Below, piece by piece: positions 1-5,696 of a DNA stretch of 20,246 nucleotides (position 1 is the first letter of the stretch; every line of letters begins with the position of its first letter). The position numbers were made by a program, and so were the translations under genes. This DNA comes from Sphingomonas bacterium (GTDB taxonomy: Bacteria > Pseudomonadota > Alphaproteobacteria > Sphingomonadales > Sphingomonadaceae), in NCBI GenBank assembly GCA_026785645.1, contig JAJAZM010000127.1, forward strand, positions 1 through 20,246, read 5' to 3'. The notes under the pieces were generated by a model, which did no database searches, had not been told where the DNA came from, and saw nothing but the letters and a program-made list of their open reading frames with translations.

Positions 1-305
1 CGCATCACCGGCGCATTCCCCCCGCCTTTGCCTTCGGTCACGAGGATGTCGCCGTTGGGCAGGACCAACGTATGGCGCGGAATCTTGAGGTCGGTCGCAA
101 TCGGCGTGATCGTAAAGCCCGCCGGAACGACCGGCCGACGATCACCCCACCCTGCCGGATCGGCGATGGTCATGTTCGGCAGGAGACCGCGCTGCTGTTC
201 GGGAAGGTCTGGGTTGGGACCATATTGCACGATATCGCGGTCACTTCCGCACGCCGCCAATAGTGCGGCACCAGTGGCGATGATGGCAAGACGGGTGAGG
301 ATCAT
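1..305 (-). CDS. PQQ-dependent sugar (L-sorbosone) dehydrogenase family lipoprotein, N-terminal part, cut by window edge
   Basis: Reading the minus strand from the ATG at 305 gives about 101 residues with no stop before the window edge. The protein starts with MILTRLAIIATGAALLAACG, a lipoprotein signal peptide with lipobox LAAC, so it should be anchored in the periplasm. After a linker come P-A-G-F-T-I, the segment LKIPRHTLVLPNGDILVTEG, then a glycine-rich turn. This is typical of the first blade of beta-propeller sorbosone/glucose dehydrogenases that oxidise sugars with PQQ. The catalytic residues lie outside the window, so the substrate cannot be judged. Its start codon overlaps the stop of the DUF2231 gene (ATGA, 302-305), so the two are very probably co-translated. 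As I recall, a DUF2231 gene followed by a sorbosone dehydrogenase is a recurrent pair in sphingomonads. Confidence 0.8.
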   Translation of the reverse strand, partial: MILTRLAIIATGAALLAACGSDRDIVQYGPNPDLPEQQRGLLPNMTIADPAGWGDRRPVVPAGFTITPIATDLKIPRHTLVLPNGDILVTEGKGGGNAPVM

Positions 306-733
306 CGCGTTGCTCCCGCACGAAGAGTGGAAAATCCCAGCCATGTCGCGAACAGCGCGAGGACGAAGACCACAATCGACAGGATGAGACCCGCAGGCAT
401 CGTCGCCCAGCCGTCCTTGGCGTGCACCAGCGCATTGATGAAAGCGAGCACGAAGGTCGTCAGCAACACCAGGATGGACAGAGCTCCGGCGCGATCCCTG
501 GCGACGTCGGCGCGGAAGAAGTCGATCGCTGCCCAAAGCAGGGCAGCTCCAGCGAATACCAACGCGCCAGCGATCAGCCAGGAAGCGAAATTCAGCCATT
601 GCACCAGGTAAGTCGATGAGTAAGCCCAGTCGCTCAGCAGCGCGCCTAGAAACAGCGGCAGGCTGGATGCGAGCAGCACCGCGTGAACGGGATGAATGAT
701 ACGCCGAGCCGACCCGTGTCTGGTAAAAGCCAA
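302..733 (-). CDS. DUF2231 family inner-membrane protein
   Basis: This is a 143-residue protein with about four hydrophobic helices. It starts with a short basic stretch, then IIHPVHAVLLASSLPLFLGALLSD, the usual DUF2231 opening with a conserved HPxH near the N terminus. I chose the TTG at 733 because it has a good ribosome binding site (AAGGGG about 6-8 bases upstream) and because family homology begins just after it. The open frame continues upstream to 1030, but that extension is Arg/Cys-rich and does not look like coding sequence. The family has no proven biochemical role. A haem or redox link is often suggested because members sit next to dehydrogenases, as here. It overlaps the downstream PQQ dehydrogenase by four bases, which suggests a shared membrane or periplasmic oxidation function (inference). 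Confidence 0.75.
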   Translation of the reverse strand: MAFTRHGSARRIIHPVHAVLLASSLPLFLGALLSDWAYSSTYLVQWLNFASWLIAGALVFAGAALLWAAIDFFRADVARDRAGALSILVLLTTFVLAFINALVHAKDGWATMPAGLILSIVVFVLALFATWLGFSTLRAGATR

Positions 734-1165
734 TGGTTTTCCCCTTCTTTCACGCGCCTCGCGAGGCCCGCACGCAAGATTTTTTGTGTCCAAGCCCGTG
801 ATGCCTGCCGGGCGACATCTCCAAACTACGGAGGCGACCTCCATACAATGTAATATTAGCGGTGCCGGTTCCGTAGCCGTGCAAGTTTCAACGCCCATCG
901 GTCCGAAATCAGAATATGAAAAAATGCTGATCGCCACCACCGCCACGACAAAGGGGACAAGAATGGGCGCTAATCCCCCGTCGCGACCGGTCATGAACGA
1001 ACGGCGGCTTTCGGACGCAGCCGGAACCACCGGCTACGGCCGACAAGGGCGCATGGCAGCCGCTGGATTCGCTGGTTCCTCTGTCCGCAATGGGTAGAAA
1101 GCGGACATTTCGGCGATGACAATCACCCCCTCGCATCGCGGCGCGCGAATGCCTAAGTCGGCGCG
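734..1165. other. Intergenic region between divergent DUF2231 and uvrC genes
   Basis: About 430 bases separate the minus-strand DUF2231 gene from uvrC. Overlapping open frames cross it on both strands, but none has a credible start, hydrophobic pattern or family resemblance, so I call no gene. It holds a perfect 12-bp palindrome GCCTCGCGAGGC (756-767), a short inverted repeat GGAGG-CGA-CCTCC (830-842), an AT-rich stretch near 844-868 that could carry the DUF2231 promoter (TAATAT on the minus strand, without a convincing -35 at proper spacing), and the repeat at 1082-1107. Confidence 0.6.
1082..1107. repeat. Short inverted repeat of a type dispersed in alphaproteobacterial genomes
   Basis: TGTCCGC (1082-1088) and GCGGACA (1101-1107) form a 7-bp stem around a 12-base loop. 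On the minus strand it reads ATGTCCGCTTTCTACCC and so on, which translates as MSAFYPLRT. I recognise closely similar translated strings (MSAFDPKRT and relatives) as a frequent false ORF in alphaproteobacterial genomes, caused by a dispersed non-coding repeat. Only one copy is seen in this window. Confidence 0.45.
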
Positions 1166-3115
1166 GTGAGCAAGGCCGACCGTCCCGATCAACCCAACGC
1201 CGCGGCGCGCTTCAATGAGGAGGCGGCGACCTATACCGTACGCGGGTCGGCTGACGAAGGAGGGGCGCCCGATCTCGACGCTGGGGTGGCGGCGATCCGC
1301 AATGTGCTGAAAACGCTCCCGTCGCGGCCCGGGGTGTACCGAATGCAGGATGCGCGCGGCGACGTGCTCTACGTCGGCAAGGCCAAGACGCTCAAGAACC
1401 GCGTGAATAGCTATACCCAGGTTGCGCGGCTGCCCAAGCGGTTGCAGCGGATGGTCAGCCAGACTCGCACCATGACGATCGTCACCACGCGGACCGAGGC
1501 CGAGGCGCTGCTGCTCGAGGCGCAGCTGATCAAGCGCTTCCGCCCGCCGTACAATGTGCTGCTGCGCGACGACAAAAGCTTCCCGTTCATCCTGCTGCGC
1601 GACGATCATCCGTTCCCTCAGGTGCGCAAGCATCGCGGCGCGCGGCGGGCCAAGGGGCAATATTTCGGGCCGTTTGCGAGCGCCGGATCGGTTACCTCGA
1701 CGCTCAACGCGCTGCAGAAACTGTTCCTGCTGCGGAGCTGCTCGGACAGCTTTTTCGCCAACCGCACGCGGCCGTGCCTGCTGTATCAAATCCGCCGCTG
1801 CTCGGCACCGTGCGTCGGACGGATCGGGGAGGCGGATTATGCCGAGCTGGTCGAGGATGCCAAGGCGTTCCTCGCGGGCAAGTCGACCGGGGTGCAGGCG
1901 CGGCTCGGCAAGTCGATGGCCGAGGCGGCGGAGAAGCAGGATTTTGAGCTGGCCGCGGTGTATCGCGACCGGTTGCGCGCTTTGACCTATGTCCAGGGAT
2001 CGCAAACGGTCCATGCCGAGGGACTTGGCGACGGCGATATCTTCGCGCTTGCCAGCCACAGCGGGCAGATGTGCATCCAGGCATTCTTCATCCGCGGCGG
2101 GCAGAATTGGGGGCATCGCAGCTTCTTTCCGGCGCACACGGCCGACGTGCCCGAGGATGAGGTGCTGACCGACTTCCTGATGCAATTTTACGAGGATGTT
2201 CCGCCGCCGCGCCGAATCCTGCTCGACCGCGCCTTGCCCGAGGCGGCGCTGGTGGCGGAGGCCTTGTCCGCGCGCGCCGAGCGCAAGGTCGAGATCGATC
2301 AGCCCCAGCGCGGTGCGCGCAAGAAACTGATCGACCAGGCGCGACGCAATGCCGAGGAAGCGCTCGAGCGGCGGCTGGCGGAAAGCACGACGCAGGGCAA
2401 ATTGCTGCGCGAACTGGCCGACGTGTTCGAGCTTCCCGAACCGCCGAACCGGATCGAAGTCTATGACAACAGCCACATCATGGGGACCAATGCCACCGGC
2501 GCGATGATCGTCGCCGGGCCAGAGGGGTTCCGCAAGAACGCCTATCGCAAGTTCAACATCAAGTCGGACATTACCCCGGGCGACGATTTCGGGATGATGC
2601 GCGAAGTGCTCGAACGGCGGTTCGCTCGGCTCGAGAAGGAAGATCCCGACCGCAAGGAAGGCGAATGGCCCGATCTGCTGCTGATCGACGGCGGCAAGGG
2701 GCAATTGTCGGCGGTGATGGAGATATTGGCGGAGGCCGGGGTCAGCGACGTGCCGGTGGTCGGGGTCGCCAAAGGGCCTGATCGCAATGCCGGGCGCGAG
2801 ACCTTCCACTTTCCCAATGGGCGCGAAATGACTTTTCCGCCCAACGCGCCGTTGCTGTTCTTCCTTCAGCGGCTGCGCGACGAGGCGCATCGCTTCGCCA
2901 TCGGCACTCACCGCGCCAAGCGCGCCAAGAGCCTGACGACGAGCTCGCTTGACGAGGTTCCGGGCATCGGCCCCAACCGCAAGCGCGCGCTGCTGATGCA
3001 CTTCGGCACCGCGCGCGCGGTCAAGGGCGCGGCGCTCGACGATCTCCAGCGCGCGCCGGGGATCAGCAAGGCGATGGCGCTGCAGATTTACGATTATTTC
3101 CACCCTCGTGGGTAA
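1166..3115 (+). CDS. uvrC: UvrABC excinuclease subunit C
   Basis: This 649-residue protein is the nuclease subunit of nucleotide excision repair and cuts damaged DNA on both sides of the lesion after UvrA/UvrB loading. The GIY-YIG nuclease domain (about 52-135) shows GVY at 56-58, YVG at 69-71 and Glu118. Four cysteines at 192, 204, 212 and 216 match the spacing of the iron-sulfur cysteines reported for E. coli UvrC. A UVR motif that binds UvrB lies around 247-272. The RNase H-like second nuclease has D434 in DNSH, D508 in LIDGGKGQL and H575 in RDEAHRFA. Two helix-hairpin-helix motifs close the protein (about 596-645). The GTG at 1166 is the first start after an in-frame stop at 1154; its ribosome binding site is weak, and the first 40 residues look non-conserved. 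recO follows after 12 bases. Confidence 0.97.
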   Translation: MSKADRPDQPNAAARFNEEAATYTVRGSADEGGAPDLDAGVAAIRNVLKTLPSRPGVYRMQDARGDVLYVGKAKTLKNRVNSYTQVARLPKRLQRMVSQTRTMTIVTTRTEAEALLLEAQLIKRFRPPYNVLLRDDKSFPFILLRDDHPFPQVRKHRGARRAKGQYFGPFASAGSVTSTLNALQKLFLLRSCSDSFFANRTRPCLLYQIRRCSAPCVGRIGEADYAELVEDAKAFLAGKSTGVQARLGKSMAEAAEKQDFELAAVYRDRLRALTYVQGSQTVHAEGLGDGDIFALASHSGQMCIQAFFIRGGQNWGHRSFFPAHTADVPEDEVLTDFLMQFYEDVPPPRRILLDRALPEAALVAEALSARAERKVEIDQPQRGARKKLIDQARRNAEEALERRLAESTTQGKLLRELADVFELPEPPNRIEVYDNSHIMGTNATGAMIVAGPEGFRKNAYRKFNIKSDITPGDDFGMMREVLERRFARLEKEDPDRKEGEWPDLLLIDGGKGQLSAVMEILAEAGVSDVPVVGVAKGPDRNAGRETFHFPNGREMTFPPNAPLLFFLQRLRDEAHRFAIGTHRAKRAKSLTTSSLDEVPGIGPNRKRALLMHFGTARAVKGAALDDLQRAPGISKAMALQIYDYFHPRG

Positions 3116-3127
3116 GTTGGGCGGCTG

Positions 3128-3865
3128 ATGCGTTTCACCACGCCCGCGATCATCCTCTCGCTCCGCCCGCATGGCGAGCATGGCGCGGTGGTGCGCATGA
3201 TGACCCCCGATCATGGATTGCAGGCCGCTTATGTGCGCGGTGCGCGGGGACGGCGGCTGCGGCCGGTGCTGATGGCCGGCAACCAGGTCGAGGCGGCGTT
3301 GTCGGCGCGGACCGACAACCAACTACCGCAGGCGACTTTCGAACTGCTTCACAGCCGCGGGCCGTTGCTGGCCGAACCACTGCCCGCCGCCGGGATCGAC
3401 TGGGCGACCGCGCTTACCGCCACCGCATTGGCCGAAAGCCAGCCTTATGCCCGGCTGTACGACGCGCTCGACGGGTTGCTCGGGGCAATCGAAGCCGCGC
3501 CGACCGCGAGCGGGTGGGGGGCGGCGCTGGTCCGCTTCGAACTATTGCTGCTCGCCGAGCTTGGGTTCGGGCTCGACCTCGATCGATGCGCGGTAACTGG
3601 TGACGCGGACAATCTGGTCGCCGTCAGCCCGCGATCGGGACGAGCGGTCAGCGCGGCCGAGGCCGAGCCCTATCTCAGCAGCTTGCTCGCCTTGCCGCCC
3701 TTCGTCCGCGACGGCGGGGCGGCAGGCTGGCCCGACATCATCGAGGGACTGGCGCTGACCGGCCATTTCCTGATGCGCGATGTGGTCACCGACCGGTCGA
3801 TCCCGATCGCCGACGCGCGCCACCGGCTGGTTGATCGCTTGCGCCGGGCCGCCGGGCTGGCCTAG
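3128..3865 (+). CDS. recO: DNA repair protein RecO
   Basis: This 245-residue protein is a RecFOR-pathway mediator that helps load RecA onto SSB-coated single-stranded DNA. The N-terminal OB fold (about 1-78) starts in the usual way (IILSLRPHGEHGAVVRMMTPDHG). The helical C-terminal domain carries FELLLLAELGFGLDLDRCAVTG, a hallmark of the family. Only one of the cysteines of the classical zinc finger (in RCAVTG) is present, so zinc binding is unlikely here. It lies 12 bases after uvrC and 9 before apaG, and probably shares their transcript. In many bacteria recO sits with era/rnc, so the pairing with uvrC is a local arrangement. The ribosome binding site is weak, consistent with low expression. 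Confidence 0.93.
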   Translation: MRFTTPAIILSLRPHGEHGAVVRMMTPDHGLQAAYVRGARGRRLRPVLMAGNQVEAALSARTDNQLPQATFELLHSRGPLLAEPLPAAGIDWATALTATALAESQPYARLYDALDGLLGAIEAAPTASGWGAALVRFELLLLAELGFGLDLDRCAVTGDADNLVAVSPRSGRAVSAAEAEPYLSSLLALPPFVRDGGAAGWPDIIEGLALTGHFLMRDVVTDRSIPIADARHRLVDRLRRAAGLA

Positions 3866-3874
3866 CGTCGGACG

Positions 3875-4291
3875 ATGGACGAACCCGCAAGCTCCGACAC
3901 GATGGCGAAATTATTCGCGCATGCCGCGACCACCCGCAATATCCATGTCCGGGTGGCGGTTTCCTATCTTCCCGAACAAAGCGCGCCGCAGGCCGGGCGG
4001 TGGTTCTGGTCCTATCATGTGCGGATCGAGAATGACGGCGACCGGCCGGTGCAATTGCTTGCCCGTCACTGGCGGATCCGCGACTCGCGCGGGGTCGAGC
4101 AGGAGGTCCGCGGCGAGGGGGTGGTCGGCGAAACCCCTTTGATCCCGGCCGGGGCAAGCTTCGACTATGTCTCGGGCTGCCCGCTCGACTCGCCCAGCGG
4201 ATCGATGCGTGGACACTATCGGATGGTCGCTGATGACGGGTCGATGTTCGACGTCGAAATCCCGGCGTTCGATTTGCGCAGTCCGGTTTAA
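3875..4291 (+). CDS. apaG: ApaG/DUF525 family protein (Co2+/Mg2+ efflux protein ApaG)
   Basis: This 138-residue single-domain protein has a fibronectin-III-like beta fold. Family signatures are visible: GRWFWSYHVRIENDGDRPVQLLARHW, IRDSRGVEQEVRGEGVVGE, IPAGASFDYVSGCPLDSPSGSMRGHY. The molecular function of ApaG is not settled; database names refer to Co2+/Mg2+ efflux on the basis of old genetic data. The ATG at 3875 follows recO by 9 bases. An in-frame ATG at 3902 would give a protein starting MAKLFAHAATTRN, which fits the usual family start better, so the true start could be either. It is the last gene of the uvrC-recO-apaG run. Confidence 0.93.
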   Translation: MDEPASSDTMAKLFAHAATTRNIHVRVAVSYLPEQSAPQAGRWFWSYHVRIENDGDRPVQLLARHWRIRDSRGVEQEVRGEGVVGETPLIPAGASFDYVSGCPLDSPSGSMRGHYRMVADDGSMFDVEIPAFDLRSPV

Positions 4292-4300
4292 GTGGCAAAT

Positions 4301-4338
4301 TCGCCACCGCTCGCCAAACTTCGCAACTTTACTCGCCA
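4301..4338. promoter_or_regulatory. Phased TCGCCA-type direct repeats upstream of a candidate promoter
   Basis: TCGCCA occurs at 4301 and 4311, TCGCAA at 4321, and TCGCCA again at 4333. The first three are spaced exactly 10 bases apart, so they face the same side of the helix, and the fourth overlaps the candidate -35 box. This could be a binding array for an activator, but no regulator is known to me for this pattern. Confidence 0.3.
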
Positions 4339-4356
4339 ATAAGGGTTATTTTTAAA
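4328..4356 (+). promoter_or_regulatory. Candidate sigma70-type promoter for the exported protein at 4403
   Basis: TTTACT (4328-4333), a 17-base spacer and TTTAAA (4351-4356) match four of six positions in each box at the optimal spacing. The predicted start near 4363 leaves a leader of about 40 bases with a strong ribosome binding site. The region is clearly more AT-rich than the flanking genes. Confidence 0.4.
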
Positions 4357-4402
4357 CCACTTCGGTGTTAACGAACCGCAGATAGATTTGACGGAGGCTC
4401 CA

Positions 4403-4798
4403 ATGTCCAAGCGCTTGACTGCCAGTAAGCTGATGATTGCCGCGCTCGTTGCGCTTCCCGCTACAGCGATTGCCCAGGAATGGGTTCCCGGAAGCGAAAT
4501 CGTCGGCCAGTCCGTGGTGGTCGAGACCAATGGCGTCGCCAACACTGTCTATTTCGATGCCGGCGGCACAGCCCGGATCGTGAGCCCGCAAGGCCGCGTG
4601 GTCAACGCCAGCTGGACCGCGGCGAACAACAATATCTGCCTCAACAGCGGCGCGGCATCGGAATGCTGGCCGTACCAGCAGGCATTCCAGGCCGGACAGC
4701 GGGTCACGCTGACCAGCAATTGCCAGGCAGTGTCCAATTGGTTGCCCAACAACACCAATGCACCGCCGGTGAAGGAAGTTATGCAAGAGCGCGGTTAA
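4403..4798 (+). CDS. Small exported protein of unknown function
   Basis: This is a 131-residue protein. The start ATG at 4403 is fixed by GGAGG at 4393-4397, five bases upstream; an in-frame TTG at 4388 lies before the ribosome binding site and was not used. Residues 1-25 are a signal peptide (basic MSKR, hydrophobic core IAALVALPA, cleavage near AIA/Q), so the mature protein should be periplasmic or secreted. The mature part is about 105 residues, probably beta-rich, with three cysteines (79, 88, 107) in the contexts NNICLNSG, ECWPYQ and TSNCQ, many Asn residues, and a tryptophan-bearing end. The odd cysteine number leaves room for one disulfide. It has its own candidate promoter and a strong terminator, so it appears to be a single-gene unit. 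I do not recognise the family well enough to give a function. Confidence 0.85.
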   Translation: MSKRLTASKLMIAALVALPATAIAQEWVPGSEIVGQSVVVETNGVANTVYFDAGGTARIVSPQGRVVNASWTAANNNICLNSGAASECWPYQQAFQAGQRVTLTSNCQAVSNWLPNNTNAPPVKEVMQERG

Positions 4799-4839
4799 GC
4801 GCGGTCGGCGCACCAGCCGACACTTGTCAGGATAAATAA

Positions 4840-4866
4840 AGCCCCGCTTATGGCGGGGCTTTTTTT
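4840..4866 (+). terminator. Rho-independent terminator of the exported-protein gene
   Basis: AGCCCCGC (4840-4847) and GCGGGGCT (4853-4860) form a perfect 8-bp stem with a 5-base loop, followed by six T residues (4861-4866). It lies about 40 bases after the stop codon at 4798. A 33-base copy of this region recurs 120 bases further on. Confidence 0.92.
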
Positions 4867-4951
4867 ATGCCCCGGTCGCTCGCTCCGGGCGGCGGGAATG
4901 AACGGCCCGACAAATGCAGGATTGGCGACCAGCCTGCGACCTATTTACGGC

Positions 4952-4982
4952 AAAGAAAAAGCCCCGTTTTTGGCGGGGCTTT
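4952..4982 (-). terminator. Rho-independent terminator of the minus-strand exported-protein gene
   Basis: AAAGCCCCG (4958-4966) and CGGGGCTTT (4974-4982) form a 9-bp stem with a 7-base loop. Read on the minus strand it ends in TTTTTCTTT, a proper U-tract, and it lies 38 bases after the stop of the gene at 5020. On the plus strand the tail is only TTTCCTT, so it should work mainly for the minus strand. Confidence 0.85.
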
Positions 4983-5019
4983 CCTTATGCTGTAAATCTC
5001 GACCGCCGGGACGGATCGA

Positions 5020-5445
5020 TCAGTTGACGCTGACGGGCGGTTCGTTGTCGTTGTCATTGTCCTGGCTGATGATCAGGGCGGCGAGGATCGCAATGCCCAC
5101 GAGGCCGAGCAGGATCGGGGTAAGTCCGAACCCCGTAGACGCCGGCGCTGGAATGAACGGTGCCGCTTCGGCGACTGGAACGGGCGGCGGTGCATCGACC
5201 ACCGGAAGGACGCACCCACCAGCGGGAGCCTGCGCAGCAACAGCGGCACCTGCCGCAACAGTCGTTACCGACGATCCGCACAATGCAGTGGCCGAAGCCG
5301 ACGAGCCAAAGATGCTGAGCGCGACCATGGGGCTAATCGTCCGCATCGGAGCCGACGTTGACGAAGCAGAGGCCAGCGCTGGGCTCGCGCAAAGCGCAAC
5401 CGCCACACCGAATGAGGTAATCGTCTTGGATACGCCACCGAACAT
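5020..5445 (-). CDS. Small exported protein with C-terminal membrane segment, unknown function
   Basis: This is a 141-residue protein read from the ATG at 5445, preceded by GGGAG (5457-5453) at a 7-base gap. Residues 1-27 look like a signal peptide ending in ALASA. An Ala/Ser-rich middle contains MRTISPMVALSIFG, two cysteines (56, 78) and a Pro-rich DAPPPVPVAEAAP stretch. A hydrophobic helix at about 109-126 (ILLGLVGIAILAALII) is followed by an acidic DNDNDNE run. This suggests a periplasmic linker protein tethered to the membrane by its C terminus. I recall similar small proteins with this layout in sphingomonads, but their role is unknown. It has its own promoter with an operator-like palindrome, and its own terminator. 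Confidence 0.8.
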   Translation of the reverse strand: MFGGVSKTITSFGVAVALCASPALASASSTSAPMRTISPMVALSIFGSSASATALCGSSVTTVAAGAAVAAQAPAGGCVLPVVDAPPPVPVAEAAPFIPAPASTGFGLTPILLGLVGIAILAALIISQDNDNDNEPPVSVN

Positions 5446-5477
5446 CTTGTCACTCCCTAGTCAGAAATGGGGCCATA

Positions 5478-5493
5478 GATGAAACGTTTCATC
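5478..5493. promoter_or_regulatory. Perfect 16-bp palindrome resembling a LacI-family operator
   Basis: GATGAAACGTTTCATC is a perfect palindrome with a central CG step and the TGAAAC/GTTTCA half-sites typical of LacI/GalR-family operators (known for the family). It directly abuts the -10 box of the minus-strand promoter and covers the expected transcription start near 5487, a classical repressor position. It could also affect the plus-strand polysaccharide genes, which start 204 bases away. No LacI-type regulator gene is in the window. Confidence 0.6.
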
Positions 5494-5522
5494 ATGTTAA
5501 GGGCCGCTTCAGAGAATTTCAA
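5494..5522 (-). promoter_or_regulatory. Sigma70-type promoter of the minus-strand exported-protein gene
   Basis: On the minus strand TTGAAA (5522-5517) is followed by a 17-base spacer and TAACAT (5499-5494). The boxes match five and four of six consensus positions at optimal spacing. The start site falls inside the palindrome at 5478-5493, leaving a leader of about 40 bases before the ATG at 5445. Confidence 0.6.
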
Positions 5523-5696
5523 CGTTCCTTGGCACGGATTGTTTCCAATCTCGTTAAAGGTTTTTTACGGTCCCGTGATCGAGGGGTTGCAACTGGTCGC
5601 GACGGCCCGGATGGAGGCTCCACGCCAGCCCCAGACAAACCCCCGCCGATGACAATTACAGGTTCTCAGCAGAACGCAATAAACGTTGGAAAACCG
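5523..5696. other. Leader region of the polysaccharide locus
   Basis: This stretch lies between the minus-strand promoter and the likely glycosyltransferase start. An open frame in phase with the glycosyltransferase runs from a TTG at 5529, but the encoded residues are Arg/Pro/Gly-rich and have no counterpart in GT4 enzymes. TTGGCA (5529-5534) with GTTAAA (5553-5558) at 18 bases is a weak promoter candidate for the plus strand. No terminator or RNA fold stood out. Confidence 0.4.

Noticed and set aside
734..1030. N-terminal extension of the DUF2231 gene to an ATG at 1030
   Set aside because: The extra 99 residues are Arg/Cys/Pro-rich and unlike the family, while a TTG at 733 has a strong ribosome binding site just before the conserved start.
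1034..3322. Minus-strand open frame of 762 codons opposite uvrC and recO
   Set aside because: It is fully antisense to two clear genes, has a His/Arg/Gln-rich composition with no domain, and is explained by high-GC codon bias.
4352..4371. Two TTAA boxes as a possible CtrA site
   Set aside because: They are 12 bases apart, while the CtrA site needs seven.
4850..5482. Plus-strand open frame of 210 codons across the terminators and opposite the gene at 5020
   Set aside because: It starts within a terminator hairpin, crosses both terminators, and lies antisense to a gene with a better start, signal peptide and promoter.
5529..5548. TGGCACG-like sigma54 element before the polysaccharide locus
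   Set aside because: The -24-like TGGCACG is there, but the -12 GC is missing at the required distance (TT instead).
5529..5696. N-terminal extension of the GT4 glycosyltransferase from a TTG at 5529
   Set aside because: The 56 extra residues are low-complexity and absent from GT4 enzymes; the fold begins at MKIMLSSN.
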